Of a stretch of 64,000 nucleotides of DNA, positions 22,232 through 35,400 are shown one piece after another. This DNA comes from Mycocentrospora acerina (taxonomy: Eukaryota; Ascomycota; Dothideomycetes; Pleosporales): contig JAKUHH010000013.1 of NCBI GenBank assembly GCA_022701365.1, positions 124,001 to 188,000 of the forward strand, in the 5' to 3' direction. Below the pieces are notes generated by a model. It saw only the letters and a list, made by a program, of their open reading frames with translations, had not been told where the DNA came from and ran no database searches. Position 1 is the first letter of the stretch; each line of letters begins with the position of its first letter. Both the position numbers and the translations under genes were made by a program.

Positions 22232-25093
22232 ATGATGGGCAATATTCAGGAAAACATCGAGGGTCATATTGTGATAACACACACTACCACCAAGGATGGT
22301 GGTGTGACAAACTTCAACCTCAACTGCCAACAAACACACGGTATGTTCACCGGCGCGTTGAACGCATTCATACTCAGACCAGCGCGCAGACGAAATCGCC
22401 CGATGTCGCGAACCCTTCTCCACCGTTCCGTTCGCCCAGGATCCTGACTTTGTCGACCGGCCGGATATCGCAGCATGGATACGCGACAAGTGCGCACGAC
22501 CAGGCGGCCGTGCGGCCATTGTGGGCCTCGGCGGAATAGGGTACGTGGACGTTGACTACTATCGTCTATTCACTTGCAGCTTCCTTGCGCTGTTGTACTG
22601 ACAAATTAAAGCAAGTCACAACTCGCCATCCAACACGCCCATAGCGTCCGCGATCGAACGCCACAGACATTTGTATTCTGGGTGTACGCAAGCACACGGG
22701 CCCGGTTTGAAGAAGCGTACAGAGACATCGCCAACAGGCTGAAGCTGTCAGGACGAGACGACTCAAAGACAGACATTTTAAAATTAGTCAGCGACTGGCT
22801 TTGCGACGAGAGGAACGGGCAATGGCTGATCATCCTTGACAACGCTGACGACATAGATGTGTTCTTCTCAAAGAAGACATCCACAGAACGTGAAGGGCCT
22901 CACCACACTAAATCGTTAGCGAGTCATCTCCCCCAGAGCCGCAATGGATCATTGCTGATCACATCGCGGAGTAAGGATACAGCGGCCAGACTAGCAGGAG
23001 GTTACAATTATATCAAGGAGATGTTTGCCATGGACCCAAACCAAGCCCTGAATCTCCTCCGTAATAAGCTAGGAGACAAGTGGAGTGAAGATAACGCAAC
23101 GAAAGATTTGGTACATGCTCTTAACTGCATGCCACTTGCTATCACCCAGGCTGCTGCGTATATCAACCGTCAAGCGCGCATGACAACTTCAGGCTATCTA
23201 AGCGAGTTTCGTACAAACGACAGCAAGCAAGAGAGCATGCTTAGATGGGATGCGGGAGACCTGCGCCGGGACGAGAGCGCGTCTAACTCAATAATCACTA
23301 CTTGGCAGATGTCGTTTAAGCAGATCCAGCACGAAAGGCCGTCAGCGGCAGAGCTGCTGTCCTTAATGAGCTGCTTCAACCCCCAAGGTATCCCAGAATG
23401 GATACTACAGAAGTACAGCGGGAATAGTATAGAGCAAGATGATCAAGTTAGAACTAAAAGCGTATTTGACGAAGACCTTAACACTCTACAGGCTTACTCA
23501 CTTGTAACGCTGACAGCTGCAAGTGACTTGTGCGCGATGCACGCGCTAGTGCAGTTCTGTACACGCGTATGGCTGTTGTCATGTGGGGATGCTGAGCAAT
23601 GGTATGAAGTGTTCTTAAAATTAATGTCAAGAGAATTTCCATCAGGGGAGTATGAGAACTGGAAACAGTGCCAGCAGCTTCTTCCGCACATTGAACCGCT
23701 CTATAATAAAGAGCTAACAAACAACAACCATATAAGGGCGTGGTCTCAGATTATGACAAATGCTGCACAGTACCTTCGAATAACAGGGAGCTATGAAACT
23801 GCACATAAGATAGCCGTAAAGGCATTGAAGGCCCAAGAAAGAGTGCTAGGAGAATCTCATAGACAAACACTAACATGTGTTTTTGTGCTAGCGTCAGTGC
23901 TGAAAGATCAGGGCAAGTACCAGGAGGCGGAGATATTAGATCAACGAGCGCTATCAGGTAGAGAACAGGAGCTAGGCCTATTACACCCTGACACACTAGA
24001 AAGCGTATGCAACCTAGCAACAGTACTACGATATCAGGGCAGGTACCAAGAGGCAGAGATACTCAGCCGACGGGCGTTGGCTGGAAGAAAGAAGGAGCTA
24101 GGCCTATTACATCATAATACATTTAAAAGTATAAGCAATCTAGCAGAAGTACTGCTATTTCAGGGCAAGTACCAGGAGGCAGAGGCGCTAAATCAGCAGG
24201 CGCTAGCAGGTAGAGAGAAAGAGCTAGGTCTGCTACACCCTGACACACTAGAAACTGTAGGCAACCTAGCTGCAGTGCTACAGGCTCAGGGCAAGTACAA
24301 AGAGGCAGAGACGCTGAGCCGACGGGCGTTAGCAGGCAAGGAGAAAGAGCAAGGACTGCTGCACCCTAGCACGCTAATAAGCGTAGGCAACCTAGCATTA
24401 CTACTAAAAGCTCAGGGCAAGTATGAGGAGGCAGAGACGCTGAGCCTACGGGCGCTAGCAGGCATGGAGAAAGAGCTAGGTCTACTGCACCCTAACACAC
24501 TAACAAGCGTAGGTAACCTAGCATTACTGCTGCAGGCTCAGGGCAAGTATGAGGAGGCAAAGACTCTGAGCCAACAGGCGCTAGCAGATAGGGAGAAAGA
24601 GCTAGGCTTGCAGCACCCTGCCACGCTATCAAGCGTAGGCCATCTAGCAGTAGTGCTACATGATCAGGGCAAATACCAGGAGGCAGAGACGCTTTACCGA
24701 AGGGCGCTAGTAGGCAGAGAGAAAGAGCTAGGCCTTCTGCACCCTGACACGCTGACAAGCGTAGCCAATCTAGCAGAAGTGCTGTGGGCTCAGGGCAAGT
24801 ACCAGGAGGCAGAGACGTTGTACCGTCGGGCACTAGCAGGCAGAGAGAAAGAGCTAGGCCTACTGCACCCTGACACGTTGATGTCTGTTTACTGTCTTGC
24901 TCTCCTTCTATATAAGCAGAAGCAAAATAGTGATGCTACAGAATTATATCAACAGGCATGCAAAGGCTTCGAAACAGCTCTTGGTCCCCAGCATCCAACA
25001 ACTATTGCGTGCCTGGAAAATTTCAAGAATATGCAGCAAGAAGCCAGGGAAGCTACGATTGAAAAAAGCACAATACTAACTACCAACATTTAA
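22232..25093 (+). CDS. NLR: amyloid-type motif / NB-ARC / TPR, 917 aa, three exons
   Basis: Exons 22232-22340, 22378-22540 and 22612-25093. Introns are 37 nt (unusually short) and 71 nt, and phases close. Residues ~1-30 are a short motif ending T-T-T-K-D-G-G-V-T-N-F-N-L, alike to the tail of the divergent lipase. The NB-ARC ATPase follows: V-P-F-A-Q-D-P-D-F-V-D-R before the P-loop G-L-G-G-I-G-K-S at 86-93, Walker B L-I-I-L-D-N-A-D-D at ~163-171, L-L-I-T-S-R at ~205, and M-P-L-A (GLPL-like) at ~264-267. From ~484 to ~899 there are nine or more kinesin-light-chain-type TPRs, 42 residues each (Q-G-K-Y-Q-E-A-E-T-L, G-L-L-H-P-D-T-L). This is a STAND receptor: TPRs sense, NB-ARC switches and oligomerises, and the N-terminal motif seeds the executor. 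The ligand is unknown. Confidence 0.85.
23900..24900 (+). repeat. Near-identical 126-bp tandem repeats inside the NLR TPR region
   Basis: About eight consecutive 126-bp units (42 codons) share blocks such as CAGGGCAAGTACCAGGAGGC and CTGCACCCTGACACG with few changes. The similarity extends to the DNA level, including third positions, suggesting recent duplication or gene conversion among units. Varying positions cluster in a few codons per unit, for example after the E-T-L block. Confidence 0.8.
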
Positions 25094-28000
25094 TTTCCTT
25101 TCAACAGTCCTCGGATTCTAAGAGATAGGCTGAGGCTGAGGCTAGAGAGCAGTGGTCAACAAAAAAAGCAATTCTCTACGTGGTCACGCTTAAGGGCAAA
25201 AATGCAAGGAAGCAATTAATATTTTAATGAGAACTTGGTGCGTACGTGATCGTTTAATCAGTTGTAGACCATTTTCTGATATGACGCCAGTTCAACTTCA
25301 ACTAAGGACCATGATGACAGCATCTTTCAGAAGTACTCTTTCGCTATGAGACAGAGTCTAACCACACCTGTTAATGGAACCTGGGGGTTTCTGGAATGCG
25401 GTTATATTTGAACGGTTACTTGGTTATAGATGCGTATTGGGGAGTACCGAAGTCGATGAGCTGGCGAAAATCGTATTACTTATAGTGGGAGTCCTAATAT
25501 TGGCTAGTATAAGGTGAATGATCATCGTCTTCTTATTCTTTGATGCCAATGATTCGCTCATTTGTCGATTTCGCGTCTACATAAGATATTACCATCATGA
25601 CGGTCGATTAAGGAGCTTTACCTTAACTTTCCCATAAAGAAATCTTCAAACAGGAGCATAGATAACTGCTTCACTTATCTCAACATGGTTTAGTTTCCAA
25701 AATTGGATTAATGCGTACTTTTGAACTCAACATGTAGTCTTGCTGAACTAGCGCAAGCAGATTTACGAGCCCTGAAAGCAGCGCTGTGACGATACAGCAA
25801 ACATGGCAAGGATGTGTTGGTAAGCCTTGTAAAAGCATGTGCTATACAGATCCAGCTGCATTGTTACTTTCTATCAATATCCTAGGCAGTTTTCACAAGT
25901 AAATGTAGGAGTAAGTGCACTGCAATATCACCCCCTTTGTGCGTAGGCTTACATTCTGTTTCGACTGCACACGGTCCATCAATGACTCGCATGACGCTAC
26001 TGCGTCTCAAGCTGTAGCCGAAATCGCATGGGCTGGGCTGTCGATTGATAGATGAGCGCTACTCTAGCGTGAATGTGGCGGATGAAAAGAGTTCGCACTT
26101 TTGACAATTCGGTAAATCTCTTTATGTTGAGAAATAAACAAGACAAGAAGCACTCTTTGTGCATTAATGGTGCTGCCAGAAGTTTTGGATATCTTACTAG
26201 CACATCTAATGACATCACATTAGGCAAGGATTGATCCACTGACACATGTAGACAATTTGTCGTGTGTTGGCGATAATAGTTGCCCATATATTTTGTCGCA
26301 CGCGGCAGTGTTGCTCCCCAAATAAATCGAGAAAAGCATCAGTGAATCTAACAATACCATATGTGAGTCCCACAATCTGTGGACGAATAATGAGCTCTAC
26401 AATCTTGTCGTGAGATCATCTTGGAGCTGAAATTTGTGACGCTTGTATAGACTCAATTCAGGCCTCTCGATTAAAAATATCTCAAAGTTCATCTCATCTC
26501 TAGCTGAGCCGATGTGATGTCAATTTGGGGCTCGCTCGCAAGCTCAAAATCTGAGTCTTTACATATGTAGCAATTCTCGAACGAGCGACTTGAGCTGAGT
26601 AAATGATAGGACAGGGTAAAGATCATGGTGTGTGCGAGCCTGTCCTTATATAGCCGAGGGCGCTGCTTGTGTAGAAATTTAACAGCAGCTTTAGAATATC
26701 ACGTCATTTCGCATACTCGCCGACCACATTTCTGCATGCGTGTTTTGCTGCGACATTTCTTTGTCGCCCAAAACTCTGTATCCACTGCCAATGGGCTAAG
26801 TTGAGGAGTTGTGGCTACGACATAGTCAGCTTCAGAGTTCACTAGACATAACTAGGGAGGAAAATTGATAGCGAGAAGTAGCTCTTGTGAATGTAACTCG
26901 CTAGAATGTGGATATGCTTGCGCTAACCTGTTGAGCCACCCAGCACTGAGCAGCTGTTGACAGCCAGTAATACGTATATGATCTGAGCTAGCTTCAAGAA
27001 AAAAATTCGGGCTGCCACCGAACACGAGATGTGACATTTACTCGACTGTCTCCCAGCACTCGGTACGATGATCTGAAGAGCAAGTTGAGAAGGACCTGCC
27101 ACGGCACGTACCTGCATAATCAATAGTTTCGTCGTCTGGCAACCACCTACACTTGCGCAATCGCTCCTGAGCGCCTGTCACACAGACAGTAGGTGACTTC
27201 CTCCATTGTCTCTTGGCATCTGCCTTCTCACAATTCAAGAAGGCCTAACGGCATCGGAACCTGTGATGCAACGTACTTGCGAAGAGCAGACGGCTTGAAT
27301 AAATATAAGAGCACCGTGTAGTCCAGAACATATGATATGAACCCTAATACAGACATCGATCTGAGATATGAGACATGTTGGAGATGATGTTTTCCGTACG
27401 TGACAGTCGCAGAATAGGCTTGGACACGCCTCACCGCAAAAGACACGCGACTGTCAGTGCCAAGAAGGTTTGCCAAATCGCCATATTTCCTTGAGACTAC
27501 GTACGTCGTCCCTTGCGTGCTATCACTCGCGCGCTCTTTCTCCGCTCGTTCACTTTCAACTGCCAGCATGCAAACATACTAAAACACTGCGTCCCCACCT
27601 TGCAACCCTACCAGACACGCTCAGCACGCAAATCCCGTCGCAAAAGTACCCGCATTGCGAACCTCACACGTTTACAGATACAACGCCTTGTATCCCTACT
27701 GTCGCCAGTGACGAAAAGACCTCGCGCTACCTGAAACCCCGAAGACAACGTCAAGCGATGCGCGCAACTCGAGCGTCGGACCTGCGCATGCCGTAAGCCT
27801 CGTGCCCCGAGAATGAGCGCCCTGTCAATTTCGAGTGCATACACTTCACCAAAACCACGTGGCGATGGACATAATTATGGGAATGTGGGTCCAGAGCGTG
27901 GAGTTCTTGGTACAGCCCTACTCGCACTGGTGAAGTGGGAGGTGGACATGATGATTGAGAGTTCTGATCTGCAGGTCTTGCTTGATGATGACGATTCTAT

Positions 28001-28656
28001 CCAAGCCAAGAAGTAAAGGGTTGTACATTTTGCATTGCGAGTGGGGCGAGATAGTCATGGGAATGTGGTAGCTGTGAAGAGGAAGGTGTGTGAGGAAGAG
28101 AGTAGGTCGCTTAAACAAGATGCGAAGCAACAATGCGATGAGCATGAAGTGAGAACTAGATATTAGAACCGAGATGAAGAGCCGGTTGTTGAGTGTAATT
28201 CCGGTTTGAGAATAGGGGGTGGTAATCTTTATTTGCATAGTGTCGTCACATCAAATTGACAGACCATGTTTGGGGCCACAGCATGAATTTTATAGGGCAT
28301 ATAACCTTTGTAGTGGCGGATTAATTGCCCAGGTACTGTTGTGGTGCAAGGTGCCGGGTTTGGGTACGAGAGGCATGGCTTCCTATCTTGGAGAAGTGGG
28401 CTACTACTTGTAACACACTCGTACAGTTTCCAGAAACTTGCAAGCTACAACTCGGTTAAGGCTCTCTGCTCGCCATATTAGGCACCTGCATCCATTCGAG
28501 GAGCACAGTAAGACCAAGCCCAGCGACTTACACTGTGGTGATCAGTGTGTAAACATAGACACCAAAGGGAAACATTTGTCAACGAATGTACAGTAGTATT
28601 AACAGTTTCAAATCATACAATAGTACGTTAAGAAATATATTTTACAACCACATTCT
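25094..28656. other. Long intergenic region, no gene supported
   Basis: About 3.6 kb. Frames are short and overlapping on both strands. A region around 27470-28016 has several medium frames with Arg-rich translations (for example T-C-A-C-R-K-P-R near 27780) that faintly resemble a broken zinc-cluster protein, but without the cysteine spacing. Otherwise I see nothing specific. Confidence 0.45.
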
Positions 28657-29818
28657 TCAACTAACCTCTTCCTTTTCCAAGTAATGGCCTTCGCTCTTCA
28701 GAGAATCTTTCCTCGCTGTCTTCGACCTGAAACTTTGCAATAGAACCAATCGCAACTCAGCGTAATCCAGCACAAGTTGATCCCAATCGTCAGCTGTTCC
28801 CAAAACACGCTCTGGCTTCCCAAAGTTTGTCGCGACGAGAGCGTTGTATAGCTGCCTAAGCTTCGAGTCGGCGTCGCTGTTCTCATACGCATATCGTACA
28901 TCGGATGTCGTGATTGTTCTTCTAAAAACAGTAGCCGTGCAATGCGCGTATAGACGCTTCATAGCGTGGTTCTTGAATGCAGTGCATTGTAGCTTGTCGC
29001 CAAGGACCCAGCATTTGGCGTGCACGCTAGTGCTGTTGGCTGTGCTGACTGCAACAAGGGATAGCGGCGCAATCGCATATTCTCCGTAGTACATCCATTC
29101 AACAAAGAGAGAAAATACAGTCGGATCATCATCTGGAAGCTCAATCCTCTTTTCGTTACCTTCCTTGAAATCCCGAAGACAGGCTTCTTCAAGAACTGGC
29201 GAGTAGTGCGATATCAAGGCTTTAGGGAGAGACCAGGTGTCGAATGCATTGCTCTCGTCATTTTCAGGTGAAGAGGCTGCTTTTCCGACGTGTACTTCAA
29301 TACCAGCACCACGGAGACTGCCAATTTCAGCTGCTAATTACACGACTAAGTTTGGGGGAGTACATACAGTCCAAGATGGCTACTGAGCTTCTTACCATGT
29401 GATCTAGTCACTCTCTGTAAAGGCAAGATTACTCTCTCCGATACGGTGGTCGTAGAGTCGGCTAATGGGAGTCCTTTTCCATTTTCGTAGTCCGCAATTC
29501 TTAGTTCCTCAAGGCTGAACTTTGCACACTCTTTCTGAGCTGAAATGGATTCAAACTGGTCTAGTGACTTCTTTCCAGAGCTATCCGGCTTCGAGGACTT
29601 TGTGAATGGATTGATTTGGACTTTGCTGGTGCCTTGGTTCACTTTTGGCGAACCTGGCGTACTAGGTTAGCGTTAGAAACTAGTCGAGAATTTTTTTCGG
29701 GGTACAACCAACACGAGTAGTCGAAAGTCGAAGGAACCCGTACCGACTGGAGTTGGTGAGCTACATGGAAGAGTTAGTCACTGATGAAATGACTAACAAC
29801 AGGTAAAAATTACCTCAT
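28657..29818 (-). CDS. BTB/POZ-domain protein, intron-containing, 5' end tentative
   Basis: The firm part is an exon ending at 29396 joined to 29333-28657 across a 62-nt intron (GTAAGA...ATTAG, phase 1). The joined frame reads R-S-H-A-A-E-I-G-S-L-R-G-A-G-I-E-V-H-V-G, then L-I-S-H-Y-S-P-V-L-E-E-A, then I-E-L-P-D-D-D-P-x-V-F-x-L-F-V-E-W-M-Y-Y-G-E-Y, and later W-V-L-G-D-K-L. This is the fungal BTB pattern: a glycan-like beta hairpin, S-x-Y/S, and a conserved W-x-Y-x-G helix. Upstream, the frame runs to about 29660. A start with a 5-nt first exon at 29818-29814 and two more introns is possible but weakly supported. Such proteins are often Cullin-3 adaptors or transcription co-factors; the specific partner is unknown. 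The N-terminal ~100 residues are low-complexity. Confidence 0.65.
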
Positions 29819-32197
29819 TATAGCTATGATGGTCTCCTCTGTGTAAAGTATCGATCGGTGGATTGATAGTTATGTGAGTGCCAACGTAGATGCTCTAGAC
29901 CTGGTGAATTCCTCTGCTCTGTTGCTCCGCGCTACAATCGTAACGTTAGAAATACAGCAATTAACACAAGTCGAGTGCAGTGTATTACTACAAAGTGCAA
30001 ACGGATAGGCAGAGGTGCAACAGATGTTTGTTGCTTCAGACAAGGCAAACAAGCCATCAACAAGGTGGCTCGTGTGCTAAAAGGGGTCTGAGGCAGACAT
30101 GGGTTCTGATTGGTCACTAGAGTGGACAGGGTGGAGCATTGCCTATTTCAGATCACCCCGATATGGTTCACGTAGCGACCTAATGTTAAGTCCGTAGTCT
30201 GCCCCGCACCACGGTACCTGTATCACTCCTGATTATTGAGCCACGTTGGATCCCAGCGCTACCCGTGCCGTTCACATCGATCAGCCACGGCACCCCTACA
30301 TACCCGCACTATTTGGCTGTTGACGCTGCCCTTCTCGTGTTATGTGAGAGTCGGCATATCAGCTTCAGGTTAGGTTTTGCAAAGCGCCCCCCCCTTAGGT
30401 TGCCGACCAAATTATTGTAGGTCAAAACTGAAATCGGTGTGCAATGTACCGAATGACGGCACTCCTGCACATATCCAAAGTTTTGTTTGGTATCACCAAG
30501 GCTAATCTGATGCGCTAATTCAAAACTCCATCTTCTGTCTACCGAAAGCGGACCTTCGTAGCAGGAAGATAGGTCAGGCTTTGGTAAAGAAGCTGTTATT
30601 GTGAAAAATGGTAGTTGGAGTTCCCAAAAAGCTACATTTATGCTTCACCATCACTGATACGGTGGACTATCTGGTCACTTACACCAGGGCTGAATTCCGG
30701 ACTCAAGTGAGGGTTATTTCCCAAGTCCCATCAAAATGAAGAAGGTGATAGCGAATTCAGAGATATTAACAAATCACATTACTTCATTAAAGTATACCTT
30801 TTTTTTTAAATCTTGGGCATGAGGTTTGAGCTTCGGCCTTTTCAACACATGTTACCCTTTGAGAGTTTCAAAATTACTTTCCTAGGCTTGCTCAAGTACT
30901 TGTGGAAATCAATCTCAAGGCCCAGAAACATGAATGAACCTCAAACGAAACAGCTGAACCCAAAAGCACAATTCTCAATTACAGGTAGGAATATGACAAT
31001 TAAATCTAATCCTGAATATGGACCTAATAGCGATTGTGGTATCAGTTGATCAAGACTCAAGAAGGAGATTAATTAGGCTCTTCAATAATTACCTTTCTTA
31101 TACCTTCCCGACAGTGACATGTGAAATTCCTTCGTCGTTATAGCAGCTGTTGGCCTTAACAAGGTGTACTGTGATAAGAAAGTAGTGATACAGGCCCAAT
31201 AAATGCCTCTGAATGGTAAAAAGTTCCAGAAGAGTTTACTCATTGATTCGTTTCAGCAGCTGTGAGTTGTGACCAATACAACAAATTTCTTGGCCCGGAT
31301 CAATGCTCAAAAGGTTAGCTAGAGTAGATACTACACAATTTACCACAAGCTGTAGGATATAGCGCTCGTCTGGTCCACCAAGACAAAAGTCTCGAAGTCA
31401 AGTCAACTGCTAAAGAAAGATCGAGCATCAACCAAGAAAAGATTACCATAAATTTGAGCATGAGCGATTCACAAGATGGTCCATAGATGTTTTCTGTGCC
31501 AGCGCATCGTCTGAGAACAAGAAAGAGAGATCAATTTCCTTTTAAGGTCAAATTTCACTTTCTGACGCTTTGCCATTACAAATTTATATCGGCATCACTT
31601 CTTAATATGATATCAATTCGTGATGTTTAACGTTGGTCATAAACGGTAATAAGATCCTCAAAGACGATATCGACTCTGAACTGCAAAAGATATTCAATGC
31701 TACAGTGCAGCCTCGTGTCGACTCGCCATGTAATAAGATATAGGCAGACTTATGATGCGAATGAAGCGTCACACTTCGTTTGCCGCTTCAGATTTCAAAT
31801 GTTCGTAACTTCGGTGTGCAGTTGACCAACGCTAATTACTCATTTCCTCCAAATTTACGTCTGTTATTACGCCGTTGTGATCTCTAAGCACAATGGTGAC
31901 TAGCCGACCTCGATCTGGGACAAGCGAGAGGTAATTGGGTAAAAGCCAACAAGTTGCTCAAGATCACCCGGAATCTCTTCGATACTGAGGTCATTCTATC
32001 GTTGAGGCTGTTCTTGAATCCCGCAGCATTTCCCGGTCAAACAGCCGTTGTGAACAATTCAATCAAGAATTTTAATTTCGTCCCATAGTGTCGGACTACA
32101 GTTCGAGATATTCTCTTCAGGAACTACCTATCAAGTATTTCTTGTTATTTCAGTTGCCTGAAGCAGTGAATTAGAGCTGTGAGCAAACACTTAGTCG
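29819..32197. other. Intergenic region up to the retrotransposon insertion
   Basis: About 2.4 kb without supported genes. The frame at 30813-31049 lacks codon character. Host sequence resumes at 55399 after the inserted block, so this region was continuous with 55399 onward before the insertion. Confidence 0.45.
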
Positions 32198-32202
32198 CCC
32201 AT

Positions 32203-32459
32203 TGTCAGGAACACGCCTCCCTAAGAGGTATCTTAAGTCATTTAAGAGTACCAGGTCCCTATAGGGGCTGTACCAGCCTACTACATCAGCTAAAAAGGGG
32301 ATCTAGGTCATCTGTAGGGGGCTGGTAGACCTTAGGATATAAATATATATATATCCTACTAGAATCTTACTATAGAGGTAGTAATTTATTAAATAAATAC
32401 ACATATGCTATATAGACACTCTACTTCCTTTAATATATAAGGTTTAAAGGGTTCTTACA
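32203..32459 (+). repeat. 5' LTR of element A
   Basis: A 257-bp repeat matched by 55139-55393. Differences between the two copies are nearly all transitions. A TATA-like run (TATAAATATATAT) lies near 32339. The 5' TSD is CCCAT at 32198-32202. Just inside, 32463-32470 (AAATTGCT) is complementary to AGCAATTT in the 3' LTR copy about 40 nt downstream of its TATA box. Confidence 0.85.
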
Positions 32460-35400
32460 TTTAAATTGCTTAAACACCTATTTCTGTAATAACTATAAGA
32501 TTATAAGTAACTGCTAAGGTTTAACATAAAGCAACAAGACCCTAGACAGATAGCTGTTAAGAAAGTCTGCCTGTTAAGAGGCTCTTCTTACAAACTTTAC
32601 TAAAAGAATCTAGAAAATAGATACAGACAAAGAAACAGAAACACCTAATCTTATAGATAACACAGAAACATAGATAAGGCCTAAAGTAGTAATAACACTA
32701 CTACTAGAAGCTAACTTAGCTACTGTAGGCTAGAATAGTCTATTAGTCTCTGCTAAAGACTAAAAGTTAGAAAACTTATGCACATAAGTATACAAGACAC
32801 AGCAATAACAAGAACTAGAATAATTAAAGGAACTATAATCTTAATATAAGCTAGGGGATAGAACAGCCCTTATAGTACTAAAGAATAGATTAAAAACTAT
32901 AATAAATCCTCCTTTACTACTATCTGTAGCTCTTCTACGCCTAGAACCCTTGCAAAAGTACACTAAAATAAATAGAGCAGAATATAACTACTAAGAAAGA
33001 GATTATAAGTTATTTTTTCTATATTCCTTAGCAAACTTCTTAAAACTATATTAAGAAGTAGATTTTAAGATATCTTATATCTTAGAACCTCTAAAGACCT
33101 TATAGAAGGCATACTGTATAATAGAAGAGTTTACCTTAATAAGCTAGAAACCTACTTAGACTACTCTTAAAATAGTTATATTAAACACCTTAGAGACTAT
33201 ATCTAAAAAAAAGCACTAAGCTTTTAAAGTCCTAAAATAGGCTTAACAGAAATAGAACTAATCCCTAACAGACCTTTTAGATTATTTAAGGCTATACTAA
33301 GAAGAATTAGGGACATTATAAACACTAGAACTATAAGTACTAGAGTTTATTTTAGCACTACATTAAGATATACAAAAAGATCTTTTTCTACTTTTAGTAG
33401 ATAAGCGCAATACCTTACTATTAGTAGAGGAAAATGCAAATATTATCTACTAAAGAAGAATTTATAACAAAGATCTAAGAAAAAGGGTAACTTAAAAAGA
33501 ACTAGGAAAACTTAAAAAATGCAGCTATAAGCTAGAAAAGCTTAAAAGACCTTATAAAAAGTTTAAAAAGCCTAATAAGAGACAGTTAAAAGACAGAGAG
33601 TAAAGAAGGGAAGATAAGGACTCCCCTAAAGGCTTAAAAAGGTGCTATAAGTGTAGAGAGTTAGGCTATATCTAGCTTAACTGCCTAAATCTAAGAAAAG
33701 ACAAGAAACTTTACATTAATACTAAAGAGGGAAAAGACAAAAGGCAGAAAAATAAATAACATACTTATCTGCCTATGTTACCTTCTTATTAAGAAATAAG
33801 GATCTTAGCACACTAAGGGAAGCCTTATACCTAAGGCCTGCCTATTTACTTACTATAAATACTACAGTATAATCCTCTAAGCCTATAAAGGCTATAATTA
33901 ATAGAGGCTCTTAGCTAAACTTAATATTAGCATTATTAGTAAAGGAACTTAACCTCTAAATTAACTTTCTCCTAAAGCTTTTAGCTAAAGAGATAGATAG
34001 AGGCTAATTAAGGATATACAGAATAACTAAAGTTAATATAGAAATTACAGACTTACGCAGATATATATAGAACTACCTAATACAATTTATAGTTATAGAC
34101 TTAAAAAGGTATAAGTTATACCTAAGTCTCCTATAGATTAATATAAGTAATCTAAAGATAAGCTTTACTAGTAGGTAATTACTTTTTAGAGGAAAAAAAG
34201 TAAAAGACTTGCTCTCTTTCTAAAAGATAGCTATAGAAGATACAGAATAATTTAAGAAAAGCATGCATAACCTAAGAGTAGATATATATGCATGCCTTAT
34301 AGGCTCTATTAGCTAGAGGGAGACAGAAGAGCCTAAAAAGGCTAAAATTCCCTTGCAATATAAGGAATACACAGATATAGGGTTAAAGCAGGACGTAAAG
34401 GCACTCCTTAAGCATAGCTCCTATAATTTAACTATTCTAATAATACCTAAGAGTGTTCTACTATATTAACTGCTATACAACCTATTAATAATAGAGTTAG
34501 AGATACTTTAGAAATACCTTACTAAGTTTATAGTAAGGGGATAGATCTGCAGATTAAAGTTATTAGTAGGAGCACTTATCTTCTTTATAAAGAAGAAGAA
34601 TAAGAGCTTAAGACTTTGTGTAGACTATAAGGGTCTAAATAAAATCTCTATTAAAAATAGACACCTACTACCCCTTATCTTAGAATTACTTAAATACCTC
34701 TTATAAGCTAAGTACTTTATAAAGCTTAATATAAGAGAGGCCTATTATATAATCTAGATTACAGAAAGAGATAAGTAGAAAACTGCTTTCTGCATAAGAT
34801 ATAGGCATTATAAGTATACAGTAATGCTATTTAGTCTTACAAATACACCTGCTTAATTCTAAGCTTATATAAATTAGGCTCTTATAGACCTACTTAATGT
34901 GTCTTGTATTATCTACCTAGATAATATATTAATCTACTTAAAAACAAAGAAAGAATATATAGAACATGTTAAAGAGGTCTTAAGTTAACTGCATAAAGTA
35001 AAGCTATATATTAAGCTTAGTAAGTGCAAGTAGCACACTTAACACATAGAATACCTTAGGTACATAATAATGCCTAGGGGAATTAATATTAACTAAGAAA
35101 GAGTAGCTACTGTATAAAACTAGCTAAAACTAAAAACTATATAAGATATAAAAGTGATTATAAGGTTTATAAATTATTACTGTTAATTTATTGCTAGATT
35201 TTTTAAGTTAGCGCTTTTATTAACTAAACTAACCTAAAAAGGCCTAAATACAGCCTAGGGCAGACTAGTAATAAAAAAAGAGGAAAGTTAACTACTAGAC
35301 ATAGAACAGGAAGGCATAACAGCCTTTAAAAAACTAAAAAATGTGTTCTTAGAAGTACTAATACTAGTTTACTTTAATCTAAGAAGAAAAACAAAAGTAG

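Noticed and set aside
24492..24833. Minus-strand frame with repeated P-P-G-x-C-P units
   Set aside because: It is the mirror of the tandem TPR-coding repeats of the NLR, open only because the repeats are alike.
23900..24900. Regularly spaced repeats resembling a CRISPR-like array
   Set aside because: The units are contiguous 126-bp coding repeats in frame with an NLR in a eukaryotic genome.
27470..28016. Possible zinc-cluster transcription factor start (T-C-A-C-R-K-P-R)
   Set aside because: The six-cysteine spacing of Zn2Cys6 is not present in any frame, even allowing one shift.
30813..31049. 78-aa plus-strand frame
   Set aside because: No splice context, motif or codon character; probably chance in AT-rich DNA.
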